DNA from: Frigidibacter sp. ROC022
GTDB lineage: Bacteria; Pseudomonadota; Alphaproteobacteria; Rhodobacterales; Rhodobacteraceae
NCBI RefSeq assembly: GCF_024723735.1
Contig: NZ_JANQDU010000004.1
Location: forward strand, 248,001-312,000
Direction of reading: 5' to 3'
Length of the DNA stretch: 64,000 bases
Part shown: positions 1 to 8,673 of the stretch, one piece after another
Position numbering within the stretch: the stretch's first letter is position 1
Layout: every line of letters begins with the position of its first letter
The notes under the pieces: generated by a model
Told to the model about the DNA's origin: nothing
Database searches by the model: none
Seen by the model: only the letters and a program-made list of their open reading frames with translations
Position numbers and translations under genes: made by a program

Positions 1-1
1 C

Positions 2-295
2 ATCCTGCCGAACTCCTGGAGCCAGATTCTGGTGCAGGTGGTCGTGCTGTCCTCGGTCGCGATCCTGCTCGAGGCGGCGCTGGCCTTCCTCGGGGTCGGG
101 GTGCCGCCGCCCACGCCGAGCTGGGGCGAGATGCTGCGGACCGGAAAATCCTATCTCTACGAGGCGCCCTATTACGCCGTGTTGCCGGGCATCGCGTTGA
201 CTCTGACGATCCTGTCCTTCGACACCATAGGCCGGGGGCTGGCGCGGATTCTGGAAAACCCGCGTGACGTGGCCGCGGCAGGAGGTCCCACATGA
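2..295 (+). CDS. Peptide-type ABC transporter permease, DppC/OppC family (5' truncated)
   Basis: This is the C-terminal part of an inner-membrane permease of the dipeptide/oligopeptide importer family; the gene begins before the window. The open frame runs from base 2. It shows the usual DppC ending: an EAALAFLGVGVPPPTPSWG stretch after the cytoplasmic coupling region, then a last hydrophobic helix and a short basic tail. The stop overlaps the next gene's start as ATGA, so the two permeases are translationally coupled. Here the C-type permease precedes the B-type one, the reverse of classic dpp/opp order. Cargo cannot be read from this fragment. The neighbouring D-amino-acid enzymes suggest peptides or N-acylated amino acids, which is inference. 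Confidence 0.88.
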   Translation: MLPNSWSQILVQVVVLSSVAILLEAALAFLGVGVPPPTPSWGEMLRTGKSYLYEAPYYAVLPGIALTLTILSFDTIGRGLARILENPRDVAAAGGPT

Positions 296-1239
296 TCGGC
301 TATGTGCTGCGCAGAATACTCCAGTTGCTGCCGGTCCTGCTGCTGGCGTCGATCGGCATCTGGGCCATGCTCTATGCGGTTCCCGGCGGGCCGGTCGGCA
401 TGATCCTGGGCGAGAACGCGACACCGGAACAGATCGCCGCCACGCGCGCCGAACTCGGGCTCGACCGGCCGGTGGTGGTCCAGTATCTCGACTGGCTCGG
501 CAGCGTGTTTCGCGGCGATCTGGGCCTGTCGATCCACAGCCGGGAACCGGTGCTGGACCTGATCATGCATCGCCTGCCGGCCACGCTTCAGCTGGCCTTC
601 GTCGCCACCATCGTCGCCATCCTGCTGGGCGTTCCAGTGGCGATCATCAGCGCGATGCGGCCCGGATCCTGGCTGGACAGGGTTCTCAGCGGCTGGAGTG
701 CCCTGGCCCTGGGCGTGCCGACCTTCTGGCTGGGGATCCTGCTGATCCTGCTGTTCGCGGTCTATCTGCACCTGCTGCCTTCGGCCTCGGTCTATGCGCC
801 GCTGTGGAGCGATCCGGTGACCGCGTTGAAGAGTCTCATCCTTCCGGCGCTGACGCTGGGCGTCTATGTCTCGGGTGTTCTGGCCCGGTTCCTGCGGGCC
901 TCGCTGGTCAGCGAGATGAACGCGGACTATGTGCGCACCGCCCGGTCCAAGGGCCTGCCCGAGCGGCAGATCATGCGGGCGCATATCATCCGGAACGCCA
1001 TGTTGCCCTTCATCACCATCGTCGGCCTGCAAATGGCGGCCTTCATCGGCGGTGCGGTGGTGACCGAGGCGGTGTTCACCTATCCGGGGCTTGGACGGTT
1101 GCTGATCCAGGCGATCAATACCCGTGACTACCCGCTGATCCAGGGCTGCATCGTCGTCATTCTGGTCATCTATGTGCTGATCAATCTGACCGTCGATGTG
1201 ATCTATGCCTATGTCGATCCGCGCATCGAGTATCGTTGA
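292..1239 (+). CDS. Peptide-type ABC transporter permease, DppB/OppB family
   Basis: Full-length 315-residue inner-membrane permease, the usual DppB size. It has an N-terminal helix (about residues 9-30), the periplasmic PGGPVGMILGENATPEQ segment typical of the family, and several further helices. The EAA-type coupling loop is near residues 215-240 (RTARSKGLPERQIMRAHIIR), and the protein ends after a YVDPRIEYR-like tail. The ATG overlaps the preceding permease stop. The SDR gene starts two bases after its stop, so transport and metabolism are probably co-transcribed. The binding protein and ATPases of this system must lie upstream, outside the window. Confidence 0.93.
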   Translation: MIGYVLRRILQLLPVLLLASIGIWAMLYAVPGGPVGMILGENATPEQIAATRAELGLDRPVVVQYLDWLGSVFRGDLGLSIHSREPVLDLIMHRLPATLQLAFVATIVAILLGVPVAIISAMRPGSWLDRVLSGWSALALGVPTFWLGILLILLFAVYLHLLPSASVYAPLWSDPVTALKSLILPALTLGVYVSGVLARFLRASLVSEMNADYVRTARSKGLPERQIMRAHIIRNAMLPFITIVGLQMAAFIGGAVVTEAVFTYPGLGRLLIQAINTRDYPLIQGCIVVILVIYVLINLTVDVIYAYVDPRIEYR

Positions 1240-1240
1240 G

Positions 1241-2029
1241 ATGGCCGGGGCCTTTCCCACTCCGGCGCAGCTGTTTGACCTGTCCGGGCAGGTGGCGCTG
1301 ATCACCGGCGCATCGCGCGGACTCGGCTGGGGAATGGCGCAGGCGCTGGCGGCGGCCGGGGCCGATGTGGTGCTGGTGGCGCGCGGTGCCGAGGCGGTCG
1401 AGGCGCGGGCGGCCGAACTGCGCGACGCGGGGCTGTCGGCGCATGCATTGGCGCTGGACATATCAGGGCAGCATGCCGCGGAACAGGCCGTCGCCGCCGC
1501 GCAGGAACGCTTTGGCCAGCTGGACATCCTGCTGAGCAACGTTGCCGCCAGCGTGCGCAAGCCGGTGCAGGAACTGGGCGAGGGCGAGTGGCAACATGTC
1601 CTGACCAATGGCGTCACGGTTGGCTGGCGTCTGGCCCGCGCGGCAGCGCCGCCGATGCGGCAGGCCGGGCAGGGGCGGATGATCTTCGTCTCCTCGATCA
1701 ATGCCCGGATCGTGCGGCCCGAAATGGCGGCCTATGCCGCCGGCAAGGCCGCCCTGGAAGGGCTGGTCCGATCCCTTGCCGTGGAGCTTGGGCCGGACAG
1801 GATCACCGCCAATGCCATCGCTCCCGGCTATTTCCTTACCGATGGAAACGCGCCGCTGCGGCGGCAGCGGCCTGAGTTCCACGACTGGATCGCGGGCCGC
1901 ACCGCACTGGGACGCTGGGGCATGCCCGACAACCTGGCCACGGCGGCGCTCTATCTCGCCTCCCCCGCCTCGTCCTTCACCACCGGCAGCGTGCTGCTGG
2001 TCGACGGTGGCATCACCGTGAAAATCTGA
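1241..2029 (+). CDS. Short-chain dehydrogenase/reductase (SDR), classical type
   Basis: A 262-residue NAD(P)-dependent oxidoreductase of the classical SDR family. It shows the TGASRGLG cofactor loop near residue 22, an SS pair at the catalytic serine, a YAAGK motif (Tyr and Lys of the catalytic Y-x3-K) and the C-terminal DGG signature. The usual NNAG structural motif reads SNVA, which is atypical. The ATG at 1241 sits two bases after the permease stop. An earlier in-frame ATG at 1205 lies inside the permease gene and would add a non-homologous leader, so it is not preferred. The substrate is unknown; by position it acts on something delivered by the peptide-type importer. Confidence 0.87.
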   Translation: MAGAFPTPAQLFDLSGQVALITGASRGLGWGMAQALAAAGADVVLVARGAEAVEARAAELRDAGLSAHALALDISGQHAAEQAVAAAQERFGQLDILLSNVAASVRKPVQELGEGEWQHVLTNGVTVGWRLARAAAPPMRQAGQGRMIFVSSINARIVRPEMAAYAAGKAALEGLVRSLAVELGPDRITANAIAPGYFLTDGNAPLRRQRPEFHDWIAGRTALGRWGMPDNLATAALYLASPASSFTTGSVLLVDGGITVKI

Positions 2030-2074
2030 GCCGTTCCGGTTCGGGCCCCATCCAGCAAGAACAGGAGACAGACC

Positions 2075-2476
2075 ATGCTCAAGCTTGTCGACAAGGGCGC
2101 CAAGTCCAATCGCCCGTTCAGCCCCGGGTTCATCGCCGGGGATATGCTGCACATTTCCGGCCAGGCCTCTGTCTCCCGCGACGACGGGACGATCATCCCG
2201 GGAACCTTCGAAGAGGAAATGCGCCGCTCGATCGAGAATCTCGAGGCGATCCTCAAGGCTGCCGGCCTGACGCTGGATCATGTCATCAGCGTGCGCTGCT
2301 ATCTTGGCGACTCTGCCGATGGTGCCCGGCACAACGAGATCTATGCCGAGTATTTCGCCGAACCGCGCCCGGTGCGCTCGACGATCTCGGGCGTTCTGGG
2401 CACACAGCTGAAATACGAACTCGACGCCATCGCCTATGTCCCCATGACCCGGCAGGAAGCGCAGCGGGTCGAGTGA
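2075..2476 (+). CDS. RidA/YjgF/Rid-family enamine/imine deaminase
   Basis: A 133-residue Rid-family protein. The family members hydrolyse reactive 2-aminoacrylate and related enamines to 2-oxoacids and ammonia. Arg101 (in RPVRSTISG) and Glu115 (in QLKYELDA) match the Arg and Glu that hold the substrate carboxylate and amine in active RidA proteins. This suggests a competent deaminase rather than a decayed paralogue. An AGGAGA ribosome-binding site lies just before the ATG. It ends seven bases from the convergent D-serine-dehydratase-like gene, whose chemistry would release exactly such enamines, so a joint role in D-amino-acid degradation is plausible. Confidence 0.9.
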   Translation: MLKLVDKGAKSNRPFSPGFIAGDMLHISGQASVSRDDGTIIPGTFEEEMRRSIENLEAILKAAGLTLDHVISVRCYLGDSADGARHNEIYAEYFAEPRPVRSTISGVLGTQLKYELDAIAYVPMTRQEAQRVE

Positions 2477-2483
2477 GCGAGGT

Positions 2484-3764
2484 CTAGAAGAAGGTCAGGA
2501 TGCCGTCGATCACGGTGTAGTCGTCAGAGACGATCGGCATGAAGCGCCATTTGTCGAAGGCGGTGCAGGGATGGGAGATGCCCGAGGCGACAAGATCGCC
2601 GACCTGCCAGTCCGAGCTGGGCTCGATCCGGACAAAGGCGTGCTGATCGTTGACCGCAAAGACCTCTGCCGCGCCGACATCACGGAACCCGACGCCGGGC
2701 CGGTACCGCCGCAGCGGTTTCGGCAGACCGGCGTCATAGGGCACATCGCGCTTGCCCATCGCCAGCAGCGCCAGGCCGGGCTCGGGGCGCGACTGGACAT
2801 AGGTCCAGGCTTCGAGCGCCGGGCGCAGCTCTCCCTTCCAGGCCCGGTGCGGGTCATTGCGCGCGGCTTCCTGGTTCGAGCGATAGCCCCCGTTGTCGGT
2901 GGTGATGTAGCAGCCGGACCGCAACAGGATGCGCACCGGGACATCCAGCTTCAGCGTGGCGAAGCATTCGGCCATGATGTCGAAATGCGAGGACCCGCCG
3001 CCGGTCAGGATGAACTCGTCCAGCCCCTGGAGCAGCGCCGGCGGCAGGGCGGCCGCGATATCGACGGTGCTCTGGGCATAGTCGATCACCGGCTGAAGGC
3101 TTTCGGCGGCACCGGGAACTACGCCTTCAAAGGCGGCGACACCGGCAAACCGGAACCTGGTGGGATCGGCGGCGGCCATGGCATCGGCCAGGGCAAGACC
3201 CTCGGCCGTGCTGCGCACCCCGGTGCGACCGCCGGTGACGCCGACCTCCAGAAGCATCCGGATGGGCTGGGCAAGCGGGGTCTCGGCCAGATGCCGGGCC
3301 ATGTTGTCGAGCTGGGCGACCGAGTCGACGAAGCAATAGAACTCGAACCCGGGGTCGGCATTCAGCAGCGCCGCGATGCTGGCCAGATGCGTCTTGCCGA
3401 TCAGTTGGTTGGCCAGAACGATCCGGGGAACGCCATAGTGCCGCATCACCTGCACCTGGGGCACCGTCGCGGCAGTGATCGCCCAGGCTCCGGCCTCGAG
3501 CTGTTCGGCATAGAGCTGCGGCGACATCGTGGTCTTGCCATGCGGCGCCAGCGACAGGTTGTGCCGGGTCAGATAATCCGCAAAGACCTTCTTGTTGTGG
3601 TCGAGATTGCTGCGCTTGAGCACCATTTGCGGGAACGGCAGATCCTCGGCCAGCAGGTTCCAGCCCCGGGCACCGATCTCGGCAAGGGGAAAGGGGCGCA
3701 CGGTGCCGGGGATGCCCTTGGTTCTTGCGTCAAGGATCGTGTTCTGGATTTCGGTGAGATTCAT
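2484..3764 (-). CDS. D-serine dehydratase-like / D-threonine-aldolase-fold PLP enzyme
   Basis: A 426-residue protein of the fold-type III PLP family that includes eukaryotic-type D-serine dehydratase and D-threo-3-hydroxyaspartate dehydratase. The N-terminal alanine-racemase-like barrel carries an APHGKTTM motif whose Lys77 is the expected PLP lysine. The C-terminal domain ends with a GISHPCTAFDKW segment holding the His and Cys that bind zinc in this family. The start at 3764 (MNLTEIQ) is chosen because the 17 extra residues available upstream look non-homologous and run through the promoter region. The gene is divergent from the IclR gene, a common regulator-target arrangement. The exact substrate (D-Ser, D-Thr or hydroxyaspartate) is not determined. 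Confidence 0.82.
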   Translation of the reverse strand: MNLTEIQNTILDARTKGIPGTVRPFPLAEIGARGWNLLAEDLPFPQMVLKRSNLDHNKKVFADYLTRHNLSLAPHGKTTMSPQLYAEQLEAGAWAITAATVPQVQVMRHYGVPRIVLANQLIGKTHLASIAALLNADPGFEFYCFVDSVAQLDNMARHLAETPLAQPIRMLLEVGVTGGRTGVRSTAEGLALADAMAAADPTRFRFAGVAAFEGVVPGAAESLQPVIDYAQSTVDIAAALPPALLQGLDEFILTGGGSSHFDIMAECFATLKLDVPVRILLRSGCYITTDNGGYRSNQEAARNDPHRAWKGELRPALEAWTYVQSRPEPGLALLAMGKRDVPYDAGLPKPLRRYRPGVGFRDVGAAEVFAVNDQHAFVRIEPSSDWQVGDLVASGISHPCTAFDKWRFMPIVSDDYTVIDGILTFF

Positions 3765-3813
3765 CGAGTGTCGTTCCGTAATGTGGTCCGATGCCGAGGG
3801 TTCGCGTGACGTC

Positions 3814-3843
3814 AATAGAGGCGGGATGGGTGATGCATGTCAA
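3814..3843 (-). promoter_or_regulatory. Candidate sigma-70 promoter for the D-serine-dehydratase-like gene
   Basis: On the minus strand a perfect TTGACA -35 box (3838-3843) is followed 18 bases later by TCTATT (3814-3819) as a -10 box. It lies about 50 bases before the gene start. It is a candidate only: the -10 box matches consensus at four of six positions. Confidence 0.42.
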
Positions 3844-3922
3844 TCAACTCCTTTAGGGGCGTTGTTTTCTGGAGTTTCATGGCATGGCCGTCACCCGGTC
3901 GCCGAAAGGGAATCATTGAATA

Positions 3923-3950
3923 TTGTGGAACATCTCCCGATGGCTATAAT
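3923..3950 (+). promoter_or_regulatory. Candidate promoter for the IclR gene
   Basis: A perfect TATAAT (3945-3950) stands 16 bases after TTGTGG (3923-3928), about 20 bases before the IclR start codon. It faces away from the promoter proposed for the divergent PLP-enzyme gene, leaving about 80 bases between the two -35 boxes for an IclR operator. No clear IclR palindrome was found there. Confidence 0.45.
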
Positions 3951-3969
3951 CGAATGAAAGGGGTGGCGG

Positions 3970-4818
3970 ATGAACACGCGAACCGGATCGAAGAAGGGTG
4001 AAGGCGGCGCCGTCGAGGCGCGTATCCAGTCGATCGGCAGGGCCAAGGCGCTGCTCGACGCGATGGCGGACGGGGAATGGATCGGGCTTCGCGACCTTGC
4101 CGCGCAGACCGGGCTGGTCAAGACCACCGCCTTCAACCTCGTCAACGCACTGGCGGATGTCGGCCTGGTCGAGCATGACCCCGAGGTCGGGGCCTACCGT
4201 CTTGGCCTGCACCATGTCGTCTATGGCCGGGCGGTGGAGCGCAGGCTCGACATCCTGACCATCGCCAAGCCGCATCTGGTCAAGCTCTGCACCGCCACGC
4301 GCGAGACGGTGAACCTGGCCCTGCCGGGACCGGGCGAGGCGACCATCGTCGAAAGCCTGGAGGGCAGCCACAATCTGCGCGTCACGTCCTATTCGGGCAC
4401 TGCGGCAAGCTATCACGCCACGGCCTGCGGCCGCGCCCTGCTGGCCTATCAGCCGGAAAGCTTCCGGCAGATGGTCTATTCGATGGGCACGCTGAACAAG
4501 ATCACCGAAAAGACGATCATCGATCCGCAGGAACTGGAACAGTTGCTGGAGCAGTGCCGGACCCGGGGCTGGACGCTCGAGGTCGAAGAAAACGAACCCG
4601 GCAGCGCCTGCATCGCGGCGCCGATCTTCGACATGACCGGCAAGGCGGTCGCGTCGGTCAGCGTCGCCGGGCCCGCCGCACGGTTCCATCCCGAGGCGGC
4701 CGAGAACCTCGCGCGGATGCTGGTCGAGCACCTGTCGAGGATCAGCGAGGACCTGGGCCGACCACGGACGCCGGCAGAGGTGCCGGACGGCAAGGGTCGC
4801 CGCGCCGGGCCCCGCTGA
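3970..4818 (+). CDS. IclR-family transcriptional regulator
   Basis: A 282-residue one-component regulator. An N-terminal winged helix-turn-helix (about residues 17-80, with LRDLAAQTGLVKTTAFNLV as recognition region) is followed by the IclR effector-binding domain (about 95-260). The latter includes the ATACGRALLAY segment, which is the family signature region. A GGGGTGGCGG ribosome-binding stretch directly precedes the ATG. It lies between the divergent PLP enzyme and the co-directional MlrC-like and D-aminoacylase genes, so it probably controls both sides. The ligand is unknown. The last 20 residues are a basic, probably disordered tail. Confidence 0.9.
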   Translation: MNTRTGSKKGEGGAVEARIQSIGRAKALLDAMADGEWIGLRDLAAQTGLVKTTAFNLVNALADVGLVEHDPEVGAYRLGLHHVVYGRAVERRLDILTIAKPHLVKLCTATRETVNLALPGPGEATIVESLEGSHNLRVTSYSGTAASYHATACGRALLAYQPESFRQMVYSMGTLNKITEKTIIDPQELEQLLEQCRTRGWTLEVEENEPGSACIAAPIFDMTGKAVASVSVAGPAARFHPEAAENLARMLVEHLSRISEDLGRPRTPAEVPDGKGRRAGPR

Positions 4819-4953
4819 GCGGCGGCAGAATGCGGGTGCAAGTCCATACCCGGGTCCGGGCGCAGGCGACGGCCGGTTCAATCGGCCTCACCGGGCGGGG
4901 GTTGGCGGTCCGTGCTCTGCGGCCCGGAATTTCTGACAAGGGAGCCTGACCGA

Positions 4954-6426
4954 ATGCATGTCTTTCTCGCCACGCTTGGCACCGAAACCAACACCTTCTC
5001 GACCTTCCCGACGGGCATCGACAGCTTCCGGCATCGGCTGTGGCAAGAGGGCGATGTCGAGAACGCGGTTGCCACGCCATGGTCGGCCCCGGCCCGCAAC
5101 TGGCGGAACTGGGCGCTGGAAGAAGGGTGGAAGGTATCGCAGGGGCTGCATGCCTTTGCCGAACCTGCGGGAACGACGACACGCTCGGCCTATGAAACGA
5201 TGCGGGATCGAATCTTGGCCGATCTGAAAGCCGCAGGCCCGGTGGATGCGGTGATGATGTTCATGCACGGCGCGATGGTGGCCGACGGATACGATGACTG
5301 CGAGGGCGACATGGCCACCCGCATCCGTGAAATCGTCGGCGACAAGGTGAAGATCGGCATCGAGTTGGACCTGCATGCTCATATCGACCAGGTGCTGGTG
5401 GATGCGGCGGACATCATCGTCTTCTACAAGACCTATCCGCATTTCGATCACACCGAGCGGGCGCGCGACGTCTTCGACCTGATGAAGCGCACCCTGGCGG
5501 GCGAGATTGACCCGGTGATGGCGCTGTTCGATTGCCGGACGATGGGGCTGTTCCCGACGACGATGGACGGGCCGATGCCGGCCTATATGGAGAAAATGGT
5601 CGCGGCCGAAGGCAGGGACGGCATCCTGTCGTTGTCGCTCAACCACGGGTTCCCCTGGGCGGATGTTCCGCTGGCCGGCGCCAAGATGCTGGCAATTGCC
5701 GACGGCGACATGGCGAAGGCCGAGGCCGCCGCCGGGGCCTTCGGGAAGGAGTTCTACGGCTTCCGGGCGCAGGCGATGCTGCCGTTCACGCCGTTCGACG
5801 AGGCCATCGAGAAGGCGAAGGTCAAGGGCGACAAGCCGATCCTTCTGGCCGATACCTCGGACCAGATCGGCAGCGGTGCGCCGGGCGACACGACCTACAT
5901 GCTGCGGGCGCTGATCGACGCCGGAATCCGCAGCGCGGCGGTGGCGCCGCTCTATGACCCGCTGGCGGTGAACATCTGCTTTCAGGTGGGGGTGGGGGCG
6001 AAGCTGCCGATGCGGATCGGCGGCAAGCTCGACCCCAATTCGGGGCCGTTCCTGGATGCGGATGTCGAGGTGCTGTTCCTGAAGCGCGGGGCCTATCAGG
6101 AACATGTCAACAACGAGCGTATTCCGGTCGGCGATCTGGCGGTGATCCGGGTCGAGGGGATCGAGGTGGTGTTGACGACCGAGCGGTCGAACCTGTTCTC
6201 GCCGACGCTCTACACGCTGCACGGTATCACCATCGACGACAAGCAGGTGCTCGCGATCAAGAACCTCTACAAGCACAAGGACATCTTCATCCCGCTGACC
6301 CGCGAGCAGTTGTTCGTTGCCTCGCCGGGATGCAGCAATCCGGATTTCGGCCAGTTGCCGTTCAAGCGTCTGCCGCGTCCGATCTGGCCCCTGGACCCGG
6401 ACCCTCTGGGGCTGGACCCGGGCTGA
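4954..6426 (+). CDS. MlrC-like M81-family metallopeptidase
   Basis: A 490-residue protein of the MlrC family (DUF1485 plus MlrC C-terminal domain). The namesake hydrolyses the linear breakdown peptides of microcystin, which contain D-residues. Putative zinc ligands lie in ELDLHAHIDQ and YPHFDHTERA (about residues 142-175), and the C-terminal domain runs from about residue 305. The start at 4954 (MHVFLATLGTETNTFS) matches the family N-terminus and has AAGGGAG about ten bases upstream; an earlier in-frame ATG at 4912 would add an unrelated leader. Most family members have no known substrate. Next to a D-aminoacylase, a role on peptides or amides containing D-amino acids is inferred. Confidence 0.85.
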   Translation: MHVFLATLGTETNTFSTFPTGIDSFRHRLWQEGDVENAVATPWSAPARNWRNWALEEGWKVSQGLHAFAEPAGTTTRSAYETMRDRILADLKAAGPVDAVMMFMHGAMVADGYDDCEGDMATRIREIVGDKVKIGIELDLHAHIDQVLVDAADIIVFYKTYPHFDHTERARDVFDLMKRTLAGEIDPVMALFDCRTMGLFPTTMDGPMPAYMEKMVAAEGRDGILSLSLNHGFPWADVPLAGAKMLAIADGDMAKAEAAAGAFGKEFYGFRAQAMLPFTPFDEAIEKAKVKGDKPILLADTSDQIGSGAPGDTTYMLRALIDAGIRSAAVAPLYDPLAVNICFQVGVGAKLPMRIGGKLDPNSGPFLDADVEVLFLKRGAYQEHVNNERIPVGDLAVIRVEGIEVVLTTERSNLFSPTLYTLHGITIDDKQVLAIKNLYKHKDIFIPLTREQLFVASPGCSNPDFGQLPFKRLPRPIWPLDPDPLGLDPG

Positions 6427-6507
6427 CCGGGCAGCAGCAGACCGGGGATGGAAGACAATGTCGCGATCCATGCGGGTCGCGGGTGACGCAGGCAAGGAGA
6501 TCGGAAC

Positions 6508-7971
6508 ATGACGGCCACTTCGGAGATTATGATCCGCAACGCTCGTCTGTTTGACGGCACGGGTGCGGCAGCCGTTGTCAGGGACCTCAGCGTCGCGGAT
6601 GGCATCATCACCGCCATTGGCCGTGATCTGCCCGGGACGGCTGCGCAGGAGATGGACGGCAGCGGGCTGGCGCTCGCTCCCGGGTTCATCGACGTGCATA
6701 CCCATGACGATGCCATGGTGCTGCAGCCTGGCGGCATGGAGCCAAAGCTCTCTCAGGGCGTGACCTCGGTCGTGACCGGAAACTGCGGTATCTGTCTTGC
6801 GCCCGGTCTGCCCGAGGGAGCCAGCGTGCCGACGCCGCCGCTCGATCTTCTGGGCGATGCGGCGGCCTTCCGGTTCCCCGAATTCGGCGACTTCATCGAC
6901 GCCCTGCACGGGTCCGGGCCGGAGGTGAATGTCTTTCCGCTGGTCGGTCAGACCCTGTTGCGCCTGCGGGCCATGGATCGTCCCGGCCGCCCCGCCACCG
7001 CGGCCGAGGTTGAACGGATGCGGGAGGATCTGGCCCGGGCGATTGCCGGCGGGGCTGCGGGCCTGTCGACCGGGCTGGCATATCCGCCGGCGCGTTTCGC
7101 CTCGACCGATGAAATCCTGGCCCTGGCCCGCGATGTCGCGGCGGCGGGGCTGCTGTGGACGACGCATATGCGCGACGAACGCTCGGGCGTGGTGTCGGCG
7201 GTGGCCGAGACGCTGGATATCGCCCGGCGCTCGGGGGTGCGGACCCTGATCTCGCACCACAAATGTTGCAGCCAGGCGGCCTTCGGCCTGTCGCGCACGA
7301 CGCTGGCGATGATCGAGGAGGCCCGCAAGGAGCTGTCCGTCGGGCTTGACCTCTATCCCTATACCGCCAGCTCGACGGTGCTGCTTCCGACTTTCGCGCG
7401 CGACAGCACCAAGGTCACGGTCACCTGGTCCGATCCGCATCCGGAAATGGAGGGGCGGGACCTGAAGGATATCGCAGCCGAGTGGGGTGTCAGCCAGGAC
7501 GAGGCTTTGGAGCGTCTGAAGCCCGGCGGGGCGATCTATCACCAGATGGACGAGGGCGACCTGCGCCGCATCATGGCCTATCCGCCGACGCTGATCGGCT
7601 CGGACGGGTTGCCGCAGGACCGCCGCCCGCATCCCCGGCTCTGGGGCACCTTCCCGCGTGTCCTTGGCCATTTCGCGCGGGACGAGGCGGTGCTGCCGCT
7701 GGAAACCGCCATTGCGAAGATGACCGGGCAGACGGCGGCCTTGCTGGGGCTCAAGGACCGGGGGCTGCTGAAGCCGGGCTGCAAGGCCGACCTGGTCCTG
7801 TTCGATCCGGAGCAGGTCATCGACCGGGCAAGCTATGCCGAGCCGACGCTACCCCCGGCGGGCATCCGGCAGGTCTGGGTCAATGGCGCGCCGGTGGTCG
7901 AAGACGGTGCGTACAGGCCCGGAAGGCCCGGTGCCGGCACGGTGATCGGCGGTTGCCGGGCGGCAGCCTGA
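6508..7971 (+). CDS. N-acyl-D-amino-acid deacylase (D-aminoacylase), amidohydrolase family
   Basis: A 487-residue amidohydrolase-superfamily enzyme, close to the usual D-aminoacylase length. It shows the metal-binding HTHDD motif (His64, His66), the zinc cysteine in GNCG (Cys93) characteristic of D-aminoacylases, an SHHK motif near residue 250, and a GSDG motif near residue 363. The expected reaction is hydrolysis of N-acyl-D-amino acids to a carboxylate and a free D-amino acid. A GGAG-like site precedes the ATG. Its product would suit the neighbouring D-serine-dehydratase-like enzyme and the RidA protein. The related family of N-acyl-D-glutamate/aspartate deacylases cannot be excluded. Confidence 0.88.
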   Translation: MTATSEIMIRNARLFDGTGAAAVVRDLSVADGIITAIGRDLPGTAAQEMDGSGLALAPGFIDVHTHDDAMVLQPGGMEPKLSQGVTSVVTGNCGICLAPGLPEGASVPTPPLDLLGDAAAFRFPEFGDFIDALHGSGPEVNVFPLVGQTLLRLRAMDRPGRPATAAEVERMREDLARAIAGGAAGLSTGLAYPPARFASTDEILALARDVAAAGLLWTTHMRDERSGVVSAVAETLDIARRSGVRTLISHHKCCSQAAFGLSRTTLAMIEEARKELSVGLDLYPYTASSTVLLPTFARDSTKVTVTWSDPHPEMEGRDLKDIAAEWGVSQDEALERLKPGGAIYHQMDEGDLRRIMAYPPTLIGSDGLPQDRRPHPRLWGTFPRVLGHFARDEAVLPLETAIAKMTGQTAALLGLKDRGLLKPGCKADLVLFDPEQVIDRASYAEPTLPPAGIRQVWVNGAPVVEDGAYRPGRPGAGTVIGGCRAAA

Positions 7972-7992
7972 TCCTGCGCCGGCCCCGGCGCG

Positions 7993-8667
7993 CTAGAGAT
8001 GCAGGAAACGATACTTCTCGAGCAACTCCAGAAGCATGGTCTTGGCATGGGTGCGGTGCGCATAGTGGATCCGGCGCGCCTCGGCGGCATTACCCGAGCG
8101 GATCGCCTCGAAGACGCCACGATGGTCCTCGTTCGACTTCACCGGCAACGGGCGGATTTGCAGGGTCATGGCCTTCGCTCGCCGCACCTGATCGACCATC
8201 ATGCCGGCGATGGCCTGCACCCGGCTGTTGCGACCCAGGCGGACCAGTTCGGCGTGGAACGCGTCGTCGGCCTTCGCCCAGGCTTCCAGATCCTTGCGTT
8301 CCAGCGCCTCCTCCATGTCGCTGATCGCGGTGGCAAGATGGCGAAGCTCCTCGTCGCTGTAGCCAAGGCGGGCGGCATTCTCGGCCGACAGGCTTTCAAG
8401 CTCGGTCAGCACATCATAGATGTCGCGCATGTCCGAGGGCGACAGCGCCAGAACCCGCAGCCCCTTCCGGGGCCGCATCTCGACCAACCCCTGCGCCTCG
8501 AGGATCAGAGCGGCTTCGCGGATCGGGGTGCGGGACATGCCCAGACGCTCGGCCAACTCGCTTTCCAGGTGGTCCGAACCGGCACCGAGCTCGCCCGAGA
8601 AGATCAGCCTGCGCAGTTCATCGACGGCTCGCTGAGTGTTCGAAACCTGTTTCACGGCACCGTCCAT
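7993..8667 (-). CDS. GntR-family regulator, FadR/FCD subfamily
   Basis: A 224-residue regulator with an N-terminal winged helix-turn-helix (LAERLGMSRTPIREAALILEAQGLVEM, broadly residues 30-70). An all-helical FCD ligand domain (about 85-215) follows and carries the spaced Asp/His residues that bind a metal in this subfamily (for example DDAFHAELV). It is the last gene of a leftward operon, six bases after the Gfo/Idh oxidoreductase, and probably acts at the palindromic intergenic region near 10833-10865. FCD regulators typically sense carboxylates, which fits the acid-sugar genes of the locus. Confidence 0.92.
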   Translation of the reverse strand: MDGAVKQVSNTQRAVDELRRLIFSGELGAGSDHLESELAERLGMSRTPIREAALILEAQGLVEMRPRKGLRVLALSPSDMRDIYDVLTELESLSAENAARLGYSDEELRHLATAISDMEEALERKDLEAWAKADDAFHAELVRLGRNSRVQAIAGMMVDQVRRAKAMTLQIRPLPVKSNEDHRGVFEAIRSGNAAEARRIHYAHRTHAKTMLLELLEKYRFLHL

Positions 8668-8673
8668 TCGGGG

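Noticed and set aside
4888-7671. A very long open frame on the minus strand (over 900 codons) opposite the MlrC-like and D-aminoacylase genes
   Set aside because: It is rich in Arg, Gln, His and Asp with no motif, and lies exactly opposite two well-supported genes; such shadows are common in GC-rich DNA.
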